DNA from: Brassica napus
Lineage: Eukaryota > Streptophyta > Magnoliopsida > Brassicales > Brassicaceae
DNA length: 64,000 nt
Reading direction: 5' to 3'
Assembly (NCBI RefSeq): GCF_020379485.1
Contig: NW_026015668.1
Location: 124,001 to 188,000 of the forward strand
Below are positions 45,477 through 56,093 of this stretch, one piece after another (positions within the stretch are counted from its first letter, which is position 1; every line of letters starts with the position of its first letter). Made by a program: the position numbers and the translations under genes. The notes beneath the pieces are model-generated. The model worked only from the letters and a program-made list of their open reading frames with translations, did not search any database and was not told the origin of the DNA.

Positions 45477-48400
45477 ATGGAGATGCCAGAACTCCCCCGT
45501 AGGATATATACATTAGGGGAAGAGCCCCCCGCAGTGCATAGCATTTCGTATCATACTTGTTGGACGTTGCATGCTGCTTTAAAGAAAGCTCTTCATGATG
45601 ACGAATATGAAGAGCTGAAGGAGTCGAAGTTGAGAGTTTTCATCAAGTTCCAAGAGCTGGGATTTGATTGGGCTTCAAGGCTGGTTCACTACATGCTCGG
45701 TTTCCAGCTGGACATAAAGAAGAAGTATGAGCTGTGGAGTCTCGTTGGTCCAGAACCTGTGAGGTTTTCACTGTTAGAGTTTGAAAACCTCACTGGTCTA
45801 AACTGCGAGTACATCGAGGACCTTGAGAGACCTCACTCTGTTGTTACAAAGGAGTTGACTTCTTTTTGGGAGATGCTGGGAGTTCATGTCGAAGCTGGGC
45901 CATCTACTCAGGAGATAATAGCAGCACTTGAGAGATGCGAAGGGTGGTCTCGGGATGATCGCAAGCGGCTCGCGTACCTTGCCATCTTCACTGGATACAT
46001 TGAAGGGAGAAAGTATTCAACCCCTACACGGGTTAGTCTGGCAAGGCTAGTGATGGAGCTAGAACGGTTTGAGAATTATCCATGGGGGAGAGTCGCGTTT
46101 AAGGTGCTGATGGACTCTGTGAAGGGCAGAGATATTTCGGGTTGTTACACTATTAATGGGTTTGCGCAAGCTCTCCAGGTCTGGGTGTACACAGCTCTTT
46201 CGGAATTGGGTGCTACTTTCGGTAATCCTCTCCTAAACAATCCGTCTCCACCGATACTGGCTTACAAGGGTCGCAAAGGACGCAAATAGTTTAAAGAGGC
46301 TATCCTCATTCAGGTATTTACTTCAATCTGGACGATTTCGCAGAAAACTTATAATTAAGTCGTCTGATAAGTCTTCCAAATAGACGAATTAGAAGAAGAC
46401 TTATAATTAAGTCGTCTGGAAAGTCTTCCAGCTGGATGACTTAGTAGAAGCCTTATAATTAAGTCGTCTGGGAAGACTATCTAGACTACTTAATTATAAG
46501 TCTTCTACTAAGTCTTCCATCTGGAAGACTTTCCAGACGACTTAATTATAAGTCGTCTACTAAGTCGTCCAGCTGGAAGACTTTCCAGACGACTTAATTA
46601 TAAGTCGTCTGTGAAGTCTTTTCTTTCCATCTTTCTTAATCCGTCAAATATCTAAGTTCATATCTTCTATTTACTGTAGACTAGGGTGATCAACTTTGTT
46701 CAGAAGGACATTGGTGAAATGTTTCCAAAATGGGAGTTTGATGTTAAGGACACGCTCGCGGAGAACATAATTAAACTCATGTTTGTGAGGAAACCGTGGA
46801 AGTGGACCATGGATTGCTGGGAAGTCACCGGTACTTGGGTCAATACAAAGCCGGCGGTTGTGAGTCCAGCGAAGAAAAAGGTAGTGAAGGAAGACAGTCC
46901 AAGACCTCGGAAGAAAGCTCGTAAAGAGGCACCTGCAGAAGCTAGTAAAGAGGCAGCTGCAGAGGCTAGTGAAGAGGCAGCTGCAGAGGCTAGTGAAGAG
47001 GTGACTACGACTGTTGGTGGGTTGACCAAAGAGGATATTAAAACCATGTTCAAGGACATAGCTGATGCCATGAGGGAAGGGTTTGGGACGTGCCTTAAGG
47101 AGATCAAGTATCTGTCGGAAAGGGTGGAAGCTGTGGAGAAGAAGGTTGGTATCACCACAAAACGGAAAGGGACATCATCTCAAAACACTACCTCTCCACC
47201 TAAACCGACGCTCGAACCCGGGGTTAGTAACGAATCCTCTCCCAACAAGAGATTGACTAGACAAAGTCTTAAGAATAAGAACTGAAAAGTTGCATTTGCT
47301 TTGTTTCTTGTATGTCAGAACATGTGTGCTTTGTTTATAGTGTATGGATTTTATATATGTATTTTGTTTCATGTTTGAAGACACTTATTGGTTATTATTG
47401 TTTGAAATGGATCTTTGGTTATTATTGTATAAACCCATCTTGTATATTGCAGAGTGAAAGTGTTAATGGGACGAACGCGGGAATGAAGAGCTTGGCGGAG
47501 GATAAAGGTCCAGATGTGCCCGCAGCTGTGCCCGCAGATGCTAGTTCCTCGAAAGATAAAGCTCCAGAACCGAGCCTTGTTCTATTGGACAAAAATCAAC
47601 GCACTGTTTCGGATTTACAGAAGAAGGATGCTAGATATCAGGAAAAAAAGGATGCTGCTTTGGCACTTTGCCGTGCAAAGAGTGATCGAACAAGGAAACT
47701 TGCTGCCTCACAGCAATCTCCTTATACGGAAAACAGCACGGCCAGAGTGATCATTTCAAACAGAAAGCTTTATCCAGGCTATAATCCTTTTGCACCAATT
47801 GACAAGAAGAAGTTGAAGGAGCTCGCTGATTGGTTGAAAACTTGTCCGTAAGTGTTTGCTTTTCCCATAATAGCTTGCTTTTCCCATAATAGCTTGCTTT
47901 AGTCTACAAAAACTGATTGCTTTAGTCTACAAAAACTGATTGCTTTTCAACATTTTGTTTTTGCAGTCATTATAGAACAGCTTTCGATAAAAAACCACGT
48001 AAAAGTAGAACTTGGTGGTATCAAATCCTCCGAACCTCCTTAGAGTGGCTGGAGGACTGTGTAAGTCTTCTGCTATGACTTAGATGACTTACTGATAAGT
48101 TGTCTACGTAGATGACTTATCAAACGACTTAATTCGTCTACGAATTACTTGTAAGTCGTCTGGTAAGTCGTCTACGTAGAAGACTTACCAGTAAATCGTT
48201 TGATATCTTCTGACTTGTACTCTATTTTATATGCAGCATATTGATGCTTGGATTAATATGCTGAGGAAGAGGTACGACGCTAACCCACAACATTTCAGGA
48301 GCGATAGAATGTGCTTCCTTGATCATCTCTTTGCTCAGCAATGGAGATTCAATTTCAAGGATTTTAAGGACTCGGAGCCCGATCAGAACGGTTTAGGAAG

Positions 48401-48944
48401 AAGACTCCCTGGTGGGGCGTGGAATTATTATGCAGGCACTATACCATCATTTTGCCAATCGAACAAGGTTTGGGGGACGGATATTGATGATATCTATGCG
48501 CCAGTGAACTTCGCCGACACTCATTGGATTGCTATGTGGATATCGATCCCTAAGAGGCACATAGTCGTCTTTGACAGCATTTGTTCCAGTATCTCCCCAG
48601 AAGAACTCGATGTGGTAATGGAGCCTTTTCTCTACATGGTCCCTTATCTGCTTGTTGAGTGCGCTTCCTCAGACGAACAACGTGCCCAATACAGCCTGGA
48701 GCCATTCACATATGAGAGACCGACCAATATACCTCCGGCCCGAGCTGGTGATTGTGGCGTGTACACTCTAAAGTACATTGAATGTCATGCTCTTGGGATA
48801 GAGTTTAGTAAAAAAGACTTTGCTAAGGCCAACGGGAAGAGTATGAGGGATAAGATGGCAGTGGATATATTTCAAGAGCTTCCTGACGCGCATGAGTTCG
48901 AAAACAAGGACATGGATGACAACCTGGGTGCGTATGACGGGTGA
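45477..48944 (+). pseudogene. DUF1985 / ULP1-type cysteine protease gene
   Basis: ULP1 proteases cleave SUMO conjugates. Proposed exons: 45477-46311, 46679-47282, 47453-47847, 47967-48060 and 48237-48944. Exon 1 has the DUF1985 module (YELWSLVGPEPVRFSLLEFENLTGLNC). Exon 2 has Ala/Glu repeats (KEAAAEASEEA). Exons 3-5 lead to the C48 domain with His (THW, CAT at 48522), Asp (FDS, 48573) and Cys (GDCGVY, 48753). A TAG at 46287-46289 interrupts exon 1 before the splice site, and a TGA at 47283 closes exon 2 unless an earlier donor is used. The codon six before the catalytic Cys is CCG (Pro), where family members often have the oxyanion-hole Gln. It probably yields no active protease as it stands. 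Confidence 0.7.
46340..46620. repeat. GTCGTC inverted-repeat cluster in intron 1
   Basis: At least six alternating copies of TAAGTCGTCTGG-type and CCAGACGACTTA-type units, often separated by ATTA or AGCT, fill the intron between exons 1 and 2 of the ULP1-type gene. Adjacent copies are mutually complementary. Confidence 0.85.
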
Positions 48945-49059
48945 TTAACAGGCCACGTTAAATTATTTTGTATGATAGATTAGGCTGATGTGTGTATTTG
49001 AACTTGATCCCTATTTTGTATTTGAACTTGATCCCTATTTTGTAACTATATTCTGCGCA

Positions 49060-49430
49060 AAAGACTTACAGTTAAGTCGTCTGGAATGTTGGACGACTTA
49101 ACTATAAGTAGTCTGGAAAGTCTTCTGAGCAGTGACCTTCTGTAACTATATTTCGGATAATATAAAGGGCAAGACCATCTCAAATTTGTTTGGTAGTGCA
49201 ATTTGACAAAGAAGTTGACACAGATAAGTTCATAACACAAATTTTTAGTACATAGACTGAACACTGGACGACTAACTTGAAGGTCTTCTGGAAGAAAAAA
49301 CCCTGGACGACTAACTGGACGACCTTCTGGACGACTTAATTGAAGGTCTTCTGGAAGATTAATCACTGGACGACTAACTTGAAGGTCTTCTGGAAGAAAA
49401 ATTCTGGAAGACTAATCACTGGACGACTTA
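49060..49430. repeat. GTCGTC repeats between convergent genes
   Basis: Units such as CTGGACGACT and GAAGGTCTTCTGGAAGA recur between the 3' ends of the ULP1-type gene and the transposase gene. They would lie in the 3' untranslated or termination region of both. Confidence 0.75.
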
Positions 49431-51706
49431 CATTGTGGTTTCGTATGGCCAGTTTCCTTGCATTTTGAGCATCTATAAACCATGTGTTGCTTCCGGGGTT
49501 TGTGTCCTCTCATCCTGGATAGTTCCAACCAAGATTGCCATCTTGATTTCTTATGTCTTCCCGGACCACGCTTTACATCCGGAGGAAAGCATGTGCGTTC
49601 CTCAACTTGTTGTCCAACACAAGGATATATATTCTCTGAGTATCCTGCAAACAGAAAATCCTTTGAGTACACTGGACATACAAGTGTGGAGATATGCAAA
49701 CCAGCAGATGTTCCAGCAGCTATAGCATGAGAGCAAGGTATTTTCTCCACTGCATAGACACCACAATCACACTTTCCATGTTCCAAATCAACCACACAGT
49801 CCATTTTCCCACCTTTCACAAAGAATCGCCATCCATCAATTGGTTGTACCGTCATCGTATCCGCTATCTCCGATCGAACAGCAAGCAAGTATTCAACACC
49901 TCGACTATGTTGAGTTGGGAGACTCAAAGCATCTTCTCTCCTTTTCCAAAACCACTTTCCTAGCTTCTCCCTTATGAACTCCAACAGGAACTGAACCGGA
50001 AATCCTCTAGCTCGCTTCAGAGCGGAATTAATAGATTCAGCGATGTTGCTTGTCTTTATGTTGTACATGTCCCCCTGACAATAAACCCTTGACCATAGGC
50101 TGACGTCGGCATTCTCCAAATACGTTGCAAGGTCCGGGTTTGCACTCCGTATCTCAGCCATGTACCGGTCAAAATCTGAAACCGTATGAGCATAAGCAGC
50201 ACCTTTCACCAAGTACAAGAGATGTTTCCCTTTATACTTTTTGACAATGTTATCTTGAAGGTGATAATAACATATTCCTCGGGTTGCCCAAGGAAACACC
50301 TTATCACACGCACTTTTAATGGCCGCGTGCCGGTCAGAGACTATCACCAGAGGCTGCTCATCAGATACACAACTAGCCAATTTTGTGAAAAACCATTCCC
50401 AAGAAGGTTCATCTTCAGCATCTACGATCCCAAAAGCCAATGGAAATATCTGAAAATTCCCATCTTGTGCGGCTGCAACTAACATAACACCTCCATACTT
50501 CCCACTTAGGTGAGTCCCATCCACCACAATGACCCTTCTCTGATACTTAAAACCTTTGATAGAAGCTCCAAAAGAGAGAAATAGATACTTAAATCTATTG
50601 ATAGAATCAAGTTCTATAGCCGTGATAGAATCGGGATTTGCTAAGGAGATTTGCTCGAGATATGATGGCAGACGCGAATACCCATCTTCTGCTGATCCTC
50701 TCACCAATGTTTGTGCATATAAAAGTGCTCTGTATGAAGTGGTGTAATCAAGCGTCATGCCAAACATGTTCTTCATTGCATCAGTGATATGCTGCGGATT
50801 CAACCCATCAATGATTCCAACACGATCAATGAAAAGCCTACCAACATACTTCGGAGTACAGTGTCTCCGCTGAGCGAGTCGGTCTCCCACTGAGCATGTA
50901 TGTTTTTCCACATACTTTGTTACCCAAAACGTGTTTGTCCCATGTTTCACACTCGCTCTGACCTTCCATTGACAACCACTAACCGGACATGTTGTCACAA
51001 GGAGAGTTTTCGTTGACTTGTATATTCTGAAGGAGAACCTAAACCTCACTGCTGTCAACCGCAGCTCTGAAAGCAGTGCATCCTTGCTAACAAAACTCTG
51101 GTTGACATAGATACTGTTACCATTCGATCTTCCTCCTTCAATCTTTTTGATATCTTCAAAACACATATCATCATCTTCCTCATCCTCATCTTCAACCTTT
51201 CCATAAACACTGTAATCCTCACCATTCTCGTCCGCTTCAGCAACAATAGAGATACCAACATCCTCCTCTCCATCGTCCTCCTCCCCATCATGATTTTCAT
51301 CTTCAACCAAATCATCATCATCATCTTCAAAACATTCATCAGCTTCATCATCTTCTTCCCTGAAGTCTAAAACCGTTTCCACCTTGCTACAGCTTGATAC
51401 ACAAAGCCGTACTCCATGCGTTTTGGTTATCTCGAGCAAGTTTCGATCTTGTATGTCACTTGTAACATGAATAGGAGGGGTGTCTGGAGCCTGCATCATT
51501 TCTGCTGGTAATGAGTAGGTTATCTCCACAGATTCTGTGCTCATGTCCAGGTTATAATCTTCTTGAGCCATTGCAAGAAGTTCAGCATGTGTCGAACCTT
51601 CCCCCAAAAAAATGATTCTCGCACCTTTGACATTATCAACCACAAAATCCCAACGGCAGTCTTTCAACAACCATTCTCCATACACTGCATGTAACTGACG
51701 CATCAT
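49412..51706 (-). CDS. MuDRA-like Mutator transposase
   Basis: A single 764-codon open frame on the minus strand. An acidic low-complexity region spans residues 115-182. A zinc-binding MuDR N-terminal block follows (TTCPVSGCQWKVRAS to EKHTC, 239-271). The MULE catalytic domain has Asp in VVDGTHLSGKYGG (about 396), Asp in IVSDRHAAI (about 458) and Glu in NIAESINS (about 557). The SWIM finger CDCGVYAVEKIPCSH lies at 647-660 and a CCHC knuckle CSKCKETGHTKPQC at 746-759. The frame is intact. An acceptor-like TTTTTGTAG sits immediately before the ATG, so an upstream non-coding or coding exon is likely. The protein binds and mobilises the element ends. Confidence 0.9.
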   Translation of the reverse strand: MMRQLHAVYGEWLLKDCRWDFVVDNVKGARIIFLGEGSTHAELLAMAQEDYNLDMSTESVEITYSLPAEMMQAPDTPPIHVTSDIQDRNLLEITKTHGVRLCVSSCSKVETVLDFREEDDEADECFEDDDDDLVEDENHDGEEDDGEEDVGISIVAEADENGEDYSVYGKVEDEDEEDDDMCFEDIKKIEGGRSNGNSIYVNQSFVSKDALLSELRLTAVRFRFSFRIYKSTKTLLVTTCPVSGCQWKVRASVKHGTNTFWVTKYVEKHTCSVGDRLAQRRHCTPKYVGRLFIDRVGIIDGLNPQHITDAMKNMFGMTLDYTTSYRALLYAQTLVRGSAEDGYSRLPSYLEQISLANPDSITAIELDSINRFKYLFLSFGASIKGFKYQRRVIVVDGTHLSGKYGGVMLVAAAQDGNFQIFPLAFGIVDAEDEPSWEWFFTKLASCVSDEQPLVIVSDRHAAIKSACDKVFPWATRGICYYHLQDNIVKKYKGKHLLYLVKGAAYAHTVSDFDRYMAEIRSANPDLATYLENADVSLWSRVYCQGDMYNIKTSNIAESINSALKRARGFPVQFLLEFIREKLGKWFWKRREDALSLPTQHSRGVEYLLAVRSEIADTMTVQPIDGWRFFVKGGKMDCVVDLEHGKCDCGVYAVEKIPCSHAIAAGTSAGLHISTLVCPVYSKDFLFAGYSENIYPCVGQQVEERTCFPPDVKRGPGRHKKSRWQSWLELSRMRGHKPRKQHMVYRCSKCKETGHTKPQCKSSSD

Positions 51707-51774
51707 CTACAAAAATTCAAACTAAAACACATTAGTAAACATAGAGAAAATGAAAGTTTACTAAACATTGACGC

Positions 51775-52620
51775 AGACGACATACCAGTAAGTCGTCTGG
51801 AAGACTTACCAGTAAGTCGTCCAAACAGGTCATTTTTGCAATTGAATTTTAAATAGGACGACTTACCAATAAGTCGTCCAGCTTTGTTTGTTAAAAAAAA
51901 AATAGTAAGTCGTCTAGGATAAACGAGTTAATTTTGCATTTGACCGAATTGTGTCAGATTTGACTTTTTCTGGACGACTTACCAGTAAGTCGTCTCCGGG
52001 AAAACAAAAATTTCAATATTTTATTAGAGCTAGACGACTTATTTGTAAGTCTTCTCAGGTTAGTTTGCAATTCGAAAAAGAAACTTAAATATTTAACTTT
52101 ACCCACACGACTTACTTGAAAGTCGTCCAGGCAGACGACGTACGAGAAAGTCGTCCGAGATAAGCAAGGTTTGACCATAATCTAGGAAATAAATCTGGAC
52201 GGCTTTGGGACGACTTTGCTTATCCTGGACGACTTTCAAGTAAGTCGTCTTACTTGACGACTTCCGCGTAAGTCGTCTGGGAAAAGTTAAATATTTAAGT
52301 TTTATTTTCCAATTGCAAAAGTAACCTGAGACGACTTAGAGATAAGTCGTCCAGATTTAATAAAATATTGAAATTTTTGTTTTTCCGGAGACGGCTTACT
52401 GGTAAGTCGTCCAGGAAAAGTCAAATATCTAACACAATTCGGTCAAATACAAAACTAACCCATTTATCCTAGACGACTTATGAGTAAGTCGTCTAGGATA
52501 TTCTCTAGATTTTTTTTAACAAACAAAGATGACGACTTAAAAGTAAGTCGTCTGTTTGACCAGAAGACTTACCCGTAAGTCTTCTACAGCCAGACTACTT
52601 ACGGGTAAGTCTTCTACACG
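51775..52620. repeat. GTCGTC inverted-repeat array upstream of transposase
   Basis: More than twenty AAGTCGTC or GACGACTT units occur here, many as pairs such as GACGACTTACCAGTAAGTCGTC. The whole block is itself a large palindrome: segments around 51900-52180 reappear in inverse order at 52200-52500 (for example AATTGTGTCAGATTTGACTTTT at 51948, in inverse form near 52420). It lies in the leader/promoter region of the transposase gene. Confidence 0.85.
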
Positions 52621-53759
52621 AACAGATCTGGAAAAAATTTCAATTTCATACCTTAAACTAGTGAGATGACTTCCTTAGCACACAGAGTCTTCTCCAACCA
52701 CCTAGAATCTCAAACGAAAGTAACCCACCAAGAATAGTTTGCTTGAATGGCTCTATCAACTATAAAAAATTTTGAATCAAAAGCTTGAGTTTTTTGGATG
52801 AATATGGAGGCAAAGTGAAAGAGATGTTGTTTTTAGTTCATAACAAGTGAGAAAGAGAGAGTGTAAATCGATTTTAGGTGCATTAAGAGCTTCAAATGGG
52901 TTGTTCATGGTGGTTGGGGTATTGATGACAATGACAATTTTGTAATTACTTGAAGATGATGAGGGTGAGAGAGTAAAAATGTCATTTTTGAAAAAAAAAA
53001 AAAAAAAATTTGATGGTATTTTCGTGAATATTATGAACTTGTGGGGTGAATAGGACAAAAGAAAAATCCAAGAAAAGCATGAGTTAGTTTTAGGTTTGAA
53101 TTTGAGTTTTGAGTCAATCTTGCAAAAAAAAAACATATCTCTTATATCTTATATATATAAAGTAGACTTGTGCTCTACTCACAGCATTCCACGTCACCAA
53201 AGTGGATGGGGCATTTCGCGCCACGTGTCACCACACCGGAACATTTGCGTTGTTTTTCCCAGCCATTCTCGAATACACTTATTTGAACCGGGCTTTTTTG
53301 CATGTGAAAATTAGGCCCTTAGTTAAAGCCTGTAAGAGACCCATTGGGAATTAGGTTTCGTCTTCCTCTTGCAGCTGCGATCTGAACGATGAAATGCCAG
53401 AGACTTCAAGCGCAGTTTCGATCTCCGTAATGTTTCAACCATCGATAAATATGTTCTTTAATGGCGACAATAAAATCTCCCCACTTTGTGCTCTTATTTA
53501 AGTTTCCGTTGATTCTGAATCAACCATAGACACTATATATCTAGATCGTCCATAACCCAAAGCTACATCTCATGGTCATGGCTTCTTCAAAATCTTAGAT
53601 TACTCAATATCTCAAATATATGTTTCCAAATTGGAGATGGAGATATCTCAAGTCCTCCTTTCAGAGTTGCCCGGTCAGTATTACAACTCCTAATTTTTTC
53701 ACAAGCCATCTTTTTTTTTCTCAGTTTCACACATTAATTTACTTTTCTCCACACTGTTT

Positions 53760-54776
53760 GTTTATTTCAGCGATGGCAACTATCCAAATTGACAGGTAGA
53801 TAACCACTCAACAACCCTGGTTATGTTTGATCATTAGTTCGTATTTGTTACTTGATTATGTGTGCATTTTCTAAAGCATCTCTCAACTCTGGAACGTGTG
53901 TCTTAGTGTGTTTGATTGCGTCAAAAGTCAGACTCGACGAAAAAATTATTGATAACGGGTGTGAAGCCAAAAGTCATCATTGCAAGTTTGCAACCTACAC
54001 TAATCCTAAATTAGTTGGAGGTCCACATCTTTTTGTTTTCCTTAATAATTTTTAATAACAACATCATACCAGCTTACACACCAACCAAATATCTGACTTC
54101 AGGTTGTCTATTACCCAGTGTAATCTCCAGAACACACTCCTACTTTGATATGAAAGCCTGGTCAGCCAGAGTTACCTTAACAAGTAAGAGGCTTCAAACT
54201 GGAGATTTTGGAATAATTTTCATCTCCACTACTCACCGCAGGTCTTGTGGAAGTGGCGTAAGTTGCTCCTAAAATTCTTCCAAATATGGAGGTGAGTCAA
54301 TCACACTGGCTGCATTCTCCACCACAAGTTCGTTTTCTTACATCTTACATTGCATTAACTCTCAGCTGTGTTTTGAATGTCACTTGCTCTACTCTAATCA
54401 GTATGCAACCATAACACCACAGACCGTGGAGTCCCTCTGCACTCCCAAGTTGGTGGCATTGAGACTACTAACAGATGGTGCTACATATCATGTTCTAATT
54501 GCTCACAAAAACTACAATGCAGATTCACATCTGCAGGGTGCCGTTACGAGAATGCTGTTGGGTTGTTTACCTGAATTACCATCACTGTGAAACCTCTCAT
54601 GAGGTGGACAGAAGAGGTGCAGAGAACACAACAGGTTGCCTTGAAGCAACAATTGATGAAGGAAGCACAATGGACTCAACACCACTACCTTGTCAAACGG
54701 AGACAGTGGTAAGCATTGACAGCAAAGCAAGTGGTGTCACGCGGAAACAGCGACAATGCAGCAAGAGTATTAGCTA
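53760..54776 (+). pseudogene. Possible RPA-like (OB-fold) remnant
   Basis: Short open pieces with splice-like joints occur here: MATIQIDR at 53773 with a GTAG donor, a frame with TNPKLVGGPHLFVFL at about 53995-54040, SRTHSYFDM at about 54130, and a later piece (54384-54590). The TNPKLVGG...LFLN and TH.YFD phrases resemble the DNA-binding domain of Helitron-borne replication protein A1. The frames do not join cleanly. This identification is weak. Confidence 0.3.
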
Positions 54777-55000
54777 ATCATCATCATCAAGTGAAATAAG
54801 GGTTTGGGCATGCTTAGTGTTAGGGTGAGATGCAAGTCGTGTAACTTCAATCTCTGTTTCTGGTGGTTTTATATTTGTCTATTTCTATTAACAAAAAGAA
54901 AAACAACTTTTTATTATCATGGTCTGCAAGTTAGGTGGTACTTCCGTTTAGCCTTGGACTTTGTTTAACATCAAATAAAACCCACATACTTATTAATTCT

Positions 55001-55247
55001 TGTTACGAAAGTAAACAAAAGCGGCCACCGTAATGTTTGAAATAATTAAAGATGTGGGTTCGCTGCACTATTTGCACAGTAAATTTTCTTCTATATATAC
55101 GAACGTTTGCGTTCGTTTATAATACACACCTAAAAACACTTCTATTCTATTCTCTCTCTGTATCAGTGTTATTTCTTTCCACGGGTATAAAATTTTGCCC
55201 TTATTTAAATTCCTGCGATACAAATAAATTCTAGTTCTTTCATAACA
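55001..55247 (+). repeat. 5' LTR
   Basis: A TATA motif CTATATATACG lies at about 55092-55102, followed by GAACGTTTGCGTTC, a small palindrome likely near the transcription start. Confidence 0.9.
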
Positions 55248-55309
55248 CGTTATCAGCACGATCACTCTGCGATTCGGTAAAATTTATTTGTATCATTTAT
55301 ACCCTGTTA

Positions 55310-55585
55310 TAATGGTCGGTATACCGCCTCTACTATTATTTATATTATGTTATAATGGCCGGAATACCGCCTATATTATTTACTAATAATTTAATTTATT
55401 AATGGTCGGCCGAGCCGCCTTATATTCTGTTTATTATTTATTGGTCGGCTGAGCCGCCTTATATCCTGTTTATTATTTATTGGTCGGCCGAGCCGCCTTA
55501 TATTCTGTTTATTATTAATTGGTCGGCCGAGCCGCCGTATAATTTATTTATTACTCTGCATTGATCGGCTGAGCCGTCGCATGAT
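55310..55585 (+). repeat. 39-bp tandem hairpin repeats in the leader
   Basis: GGTCGGCCGAGCCGCC-type units followed by TATATTCTGTTTATTATT start at 55404, 55443, 55482 and 55521 (period 39). Degenerate units lie on both sides (about 55313, 55358, 55563). Each unit contains a self-complementary core (CGGCTGAGCCG / CGGCCGAGCCG), so the RNA leader would form a row of short stems. Confidence 0.85.
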
Positions 55586-55874
55586 TTGTTGTCATAACAT
55601 AAATATTTCATTGCCATAATTTTTACTTTTATGAAATTTTATAGATTTGATTGACCGTTTAATACGATATTTTCAGACTGATTTTTAGTGCACTTGATTT
55701 AACCCCAACGGTCACAAAGAAGTTTTTTCAAAATTTCTCTTTTCTCCAACGGTCATGAACAGTGATTTTCATCTATAAATACAACTCATTTTCACTCCAT
55801 TTCATCATCCAAAACATATCATCTTCTCTCAAAAATTTCAAATCGCTCTCCTCCGATTTTTCATTTCAAGAAAG

Positions 55875-56045
55875 ATGATTCGCGCACTTTTGTTTTTATG
55901 TGCCATTTTTATTTGTGTTTCTATTTATGGTTTATTCGTTGGAGAATTTACTCCGAGTGAATTTAAGATGAATATCGGTTTAATTTTCTTTACATCGCTT
56001 CTCCTTGTAATTGCTTGCATGATTAATGTAAACGGTTCCTTTTAA
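55875..56045 (+). CDS. 56-residue two-membrane-segment leader protein
   Basis: ATG at 55875 opens a 56-codon frame ending TAA at 56043-56045. The protein has an N-terminal hydrophobic segment (ALLFLCAIFICVSIYGLFV, residues 4-22), a short polar loop (GEFTPSEFKMN), and a second hydrophobic segment (IGLIFFTSLLLVIACMI, 34-50). It lies between the hairpin array and gag, in the mature RNA leader. It may be a real small membrane protein or an upstream ORF that lowers gag translation. I know of no such component in copia elements. Confidence 0.4.
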   Translation: MIRALLFLCAIFICVSIYGLFVGEFTPSEFKMNIGLIFFTSLLLVIACMINVNGSF

Positions 56046-56093
56046 TATGAATAATATTCTAATAATTTTTATTTATGTGCTTTAGAAATACAA

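Larger units (their letters stand above)
44330..53130. mobile_element. MULE carrying ULP1-type gene and MuDRA transposase
   Basis: The left end GGGAAAATTGCCAAATATGACTC and the reverse complement of the right end (TTTTTTTGCAAGATTGACTC) are similar for over 50 bases, including AACTxxAATTCAAAC. This gives long imperfect inverted repeats. Inside are a plus-strand DUF1985/ULP1-like gene and a convergent minus-strand MuDRA-like transposase. A Mutator-like element with a captured SUMO-protease gene is the pattern called Kaonashi (KI-MULE) in Arabidopsis. Non-coding parts are dense with GTCGTC inverted repeats. The left flank is (AT)n and the right flank A-rich, so I could not define the expected 9-bp target duplication. 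Confidence 0.75.

Noticed and set aside
45230..52620. CRISPR-like array (short palindromic repeats)
   Set aside because: The units are irregularly spaced, vary in sequence, lie in introns of a plant transposon, and have no cas genes. It is a eukaryotic MULE feature.
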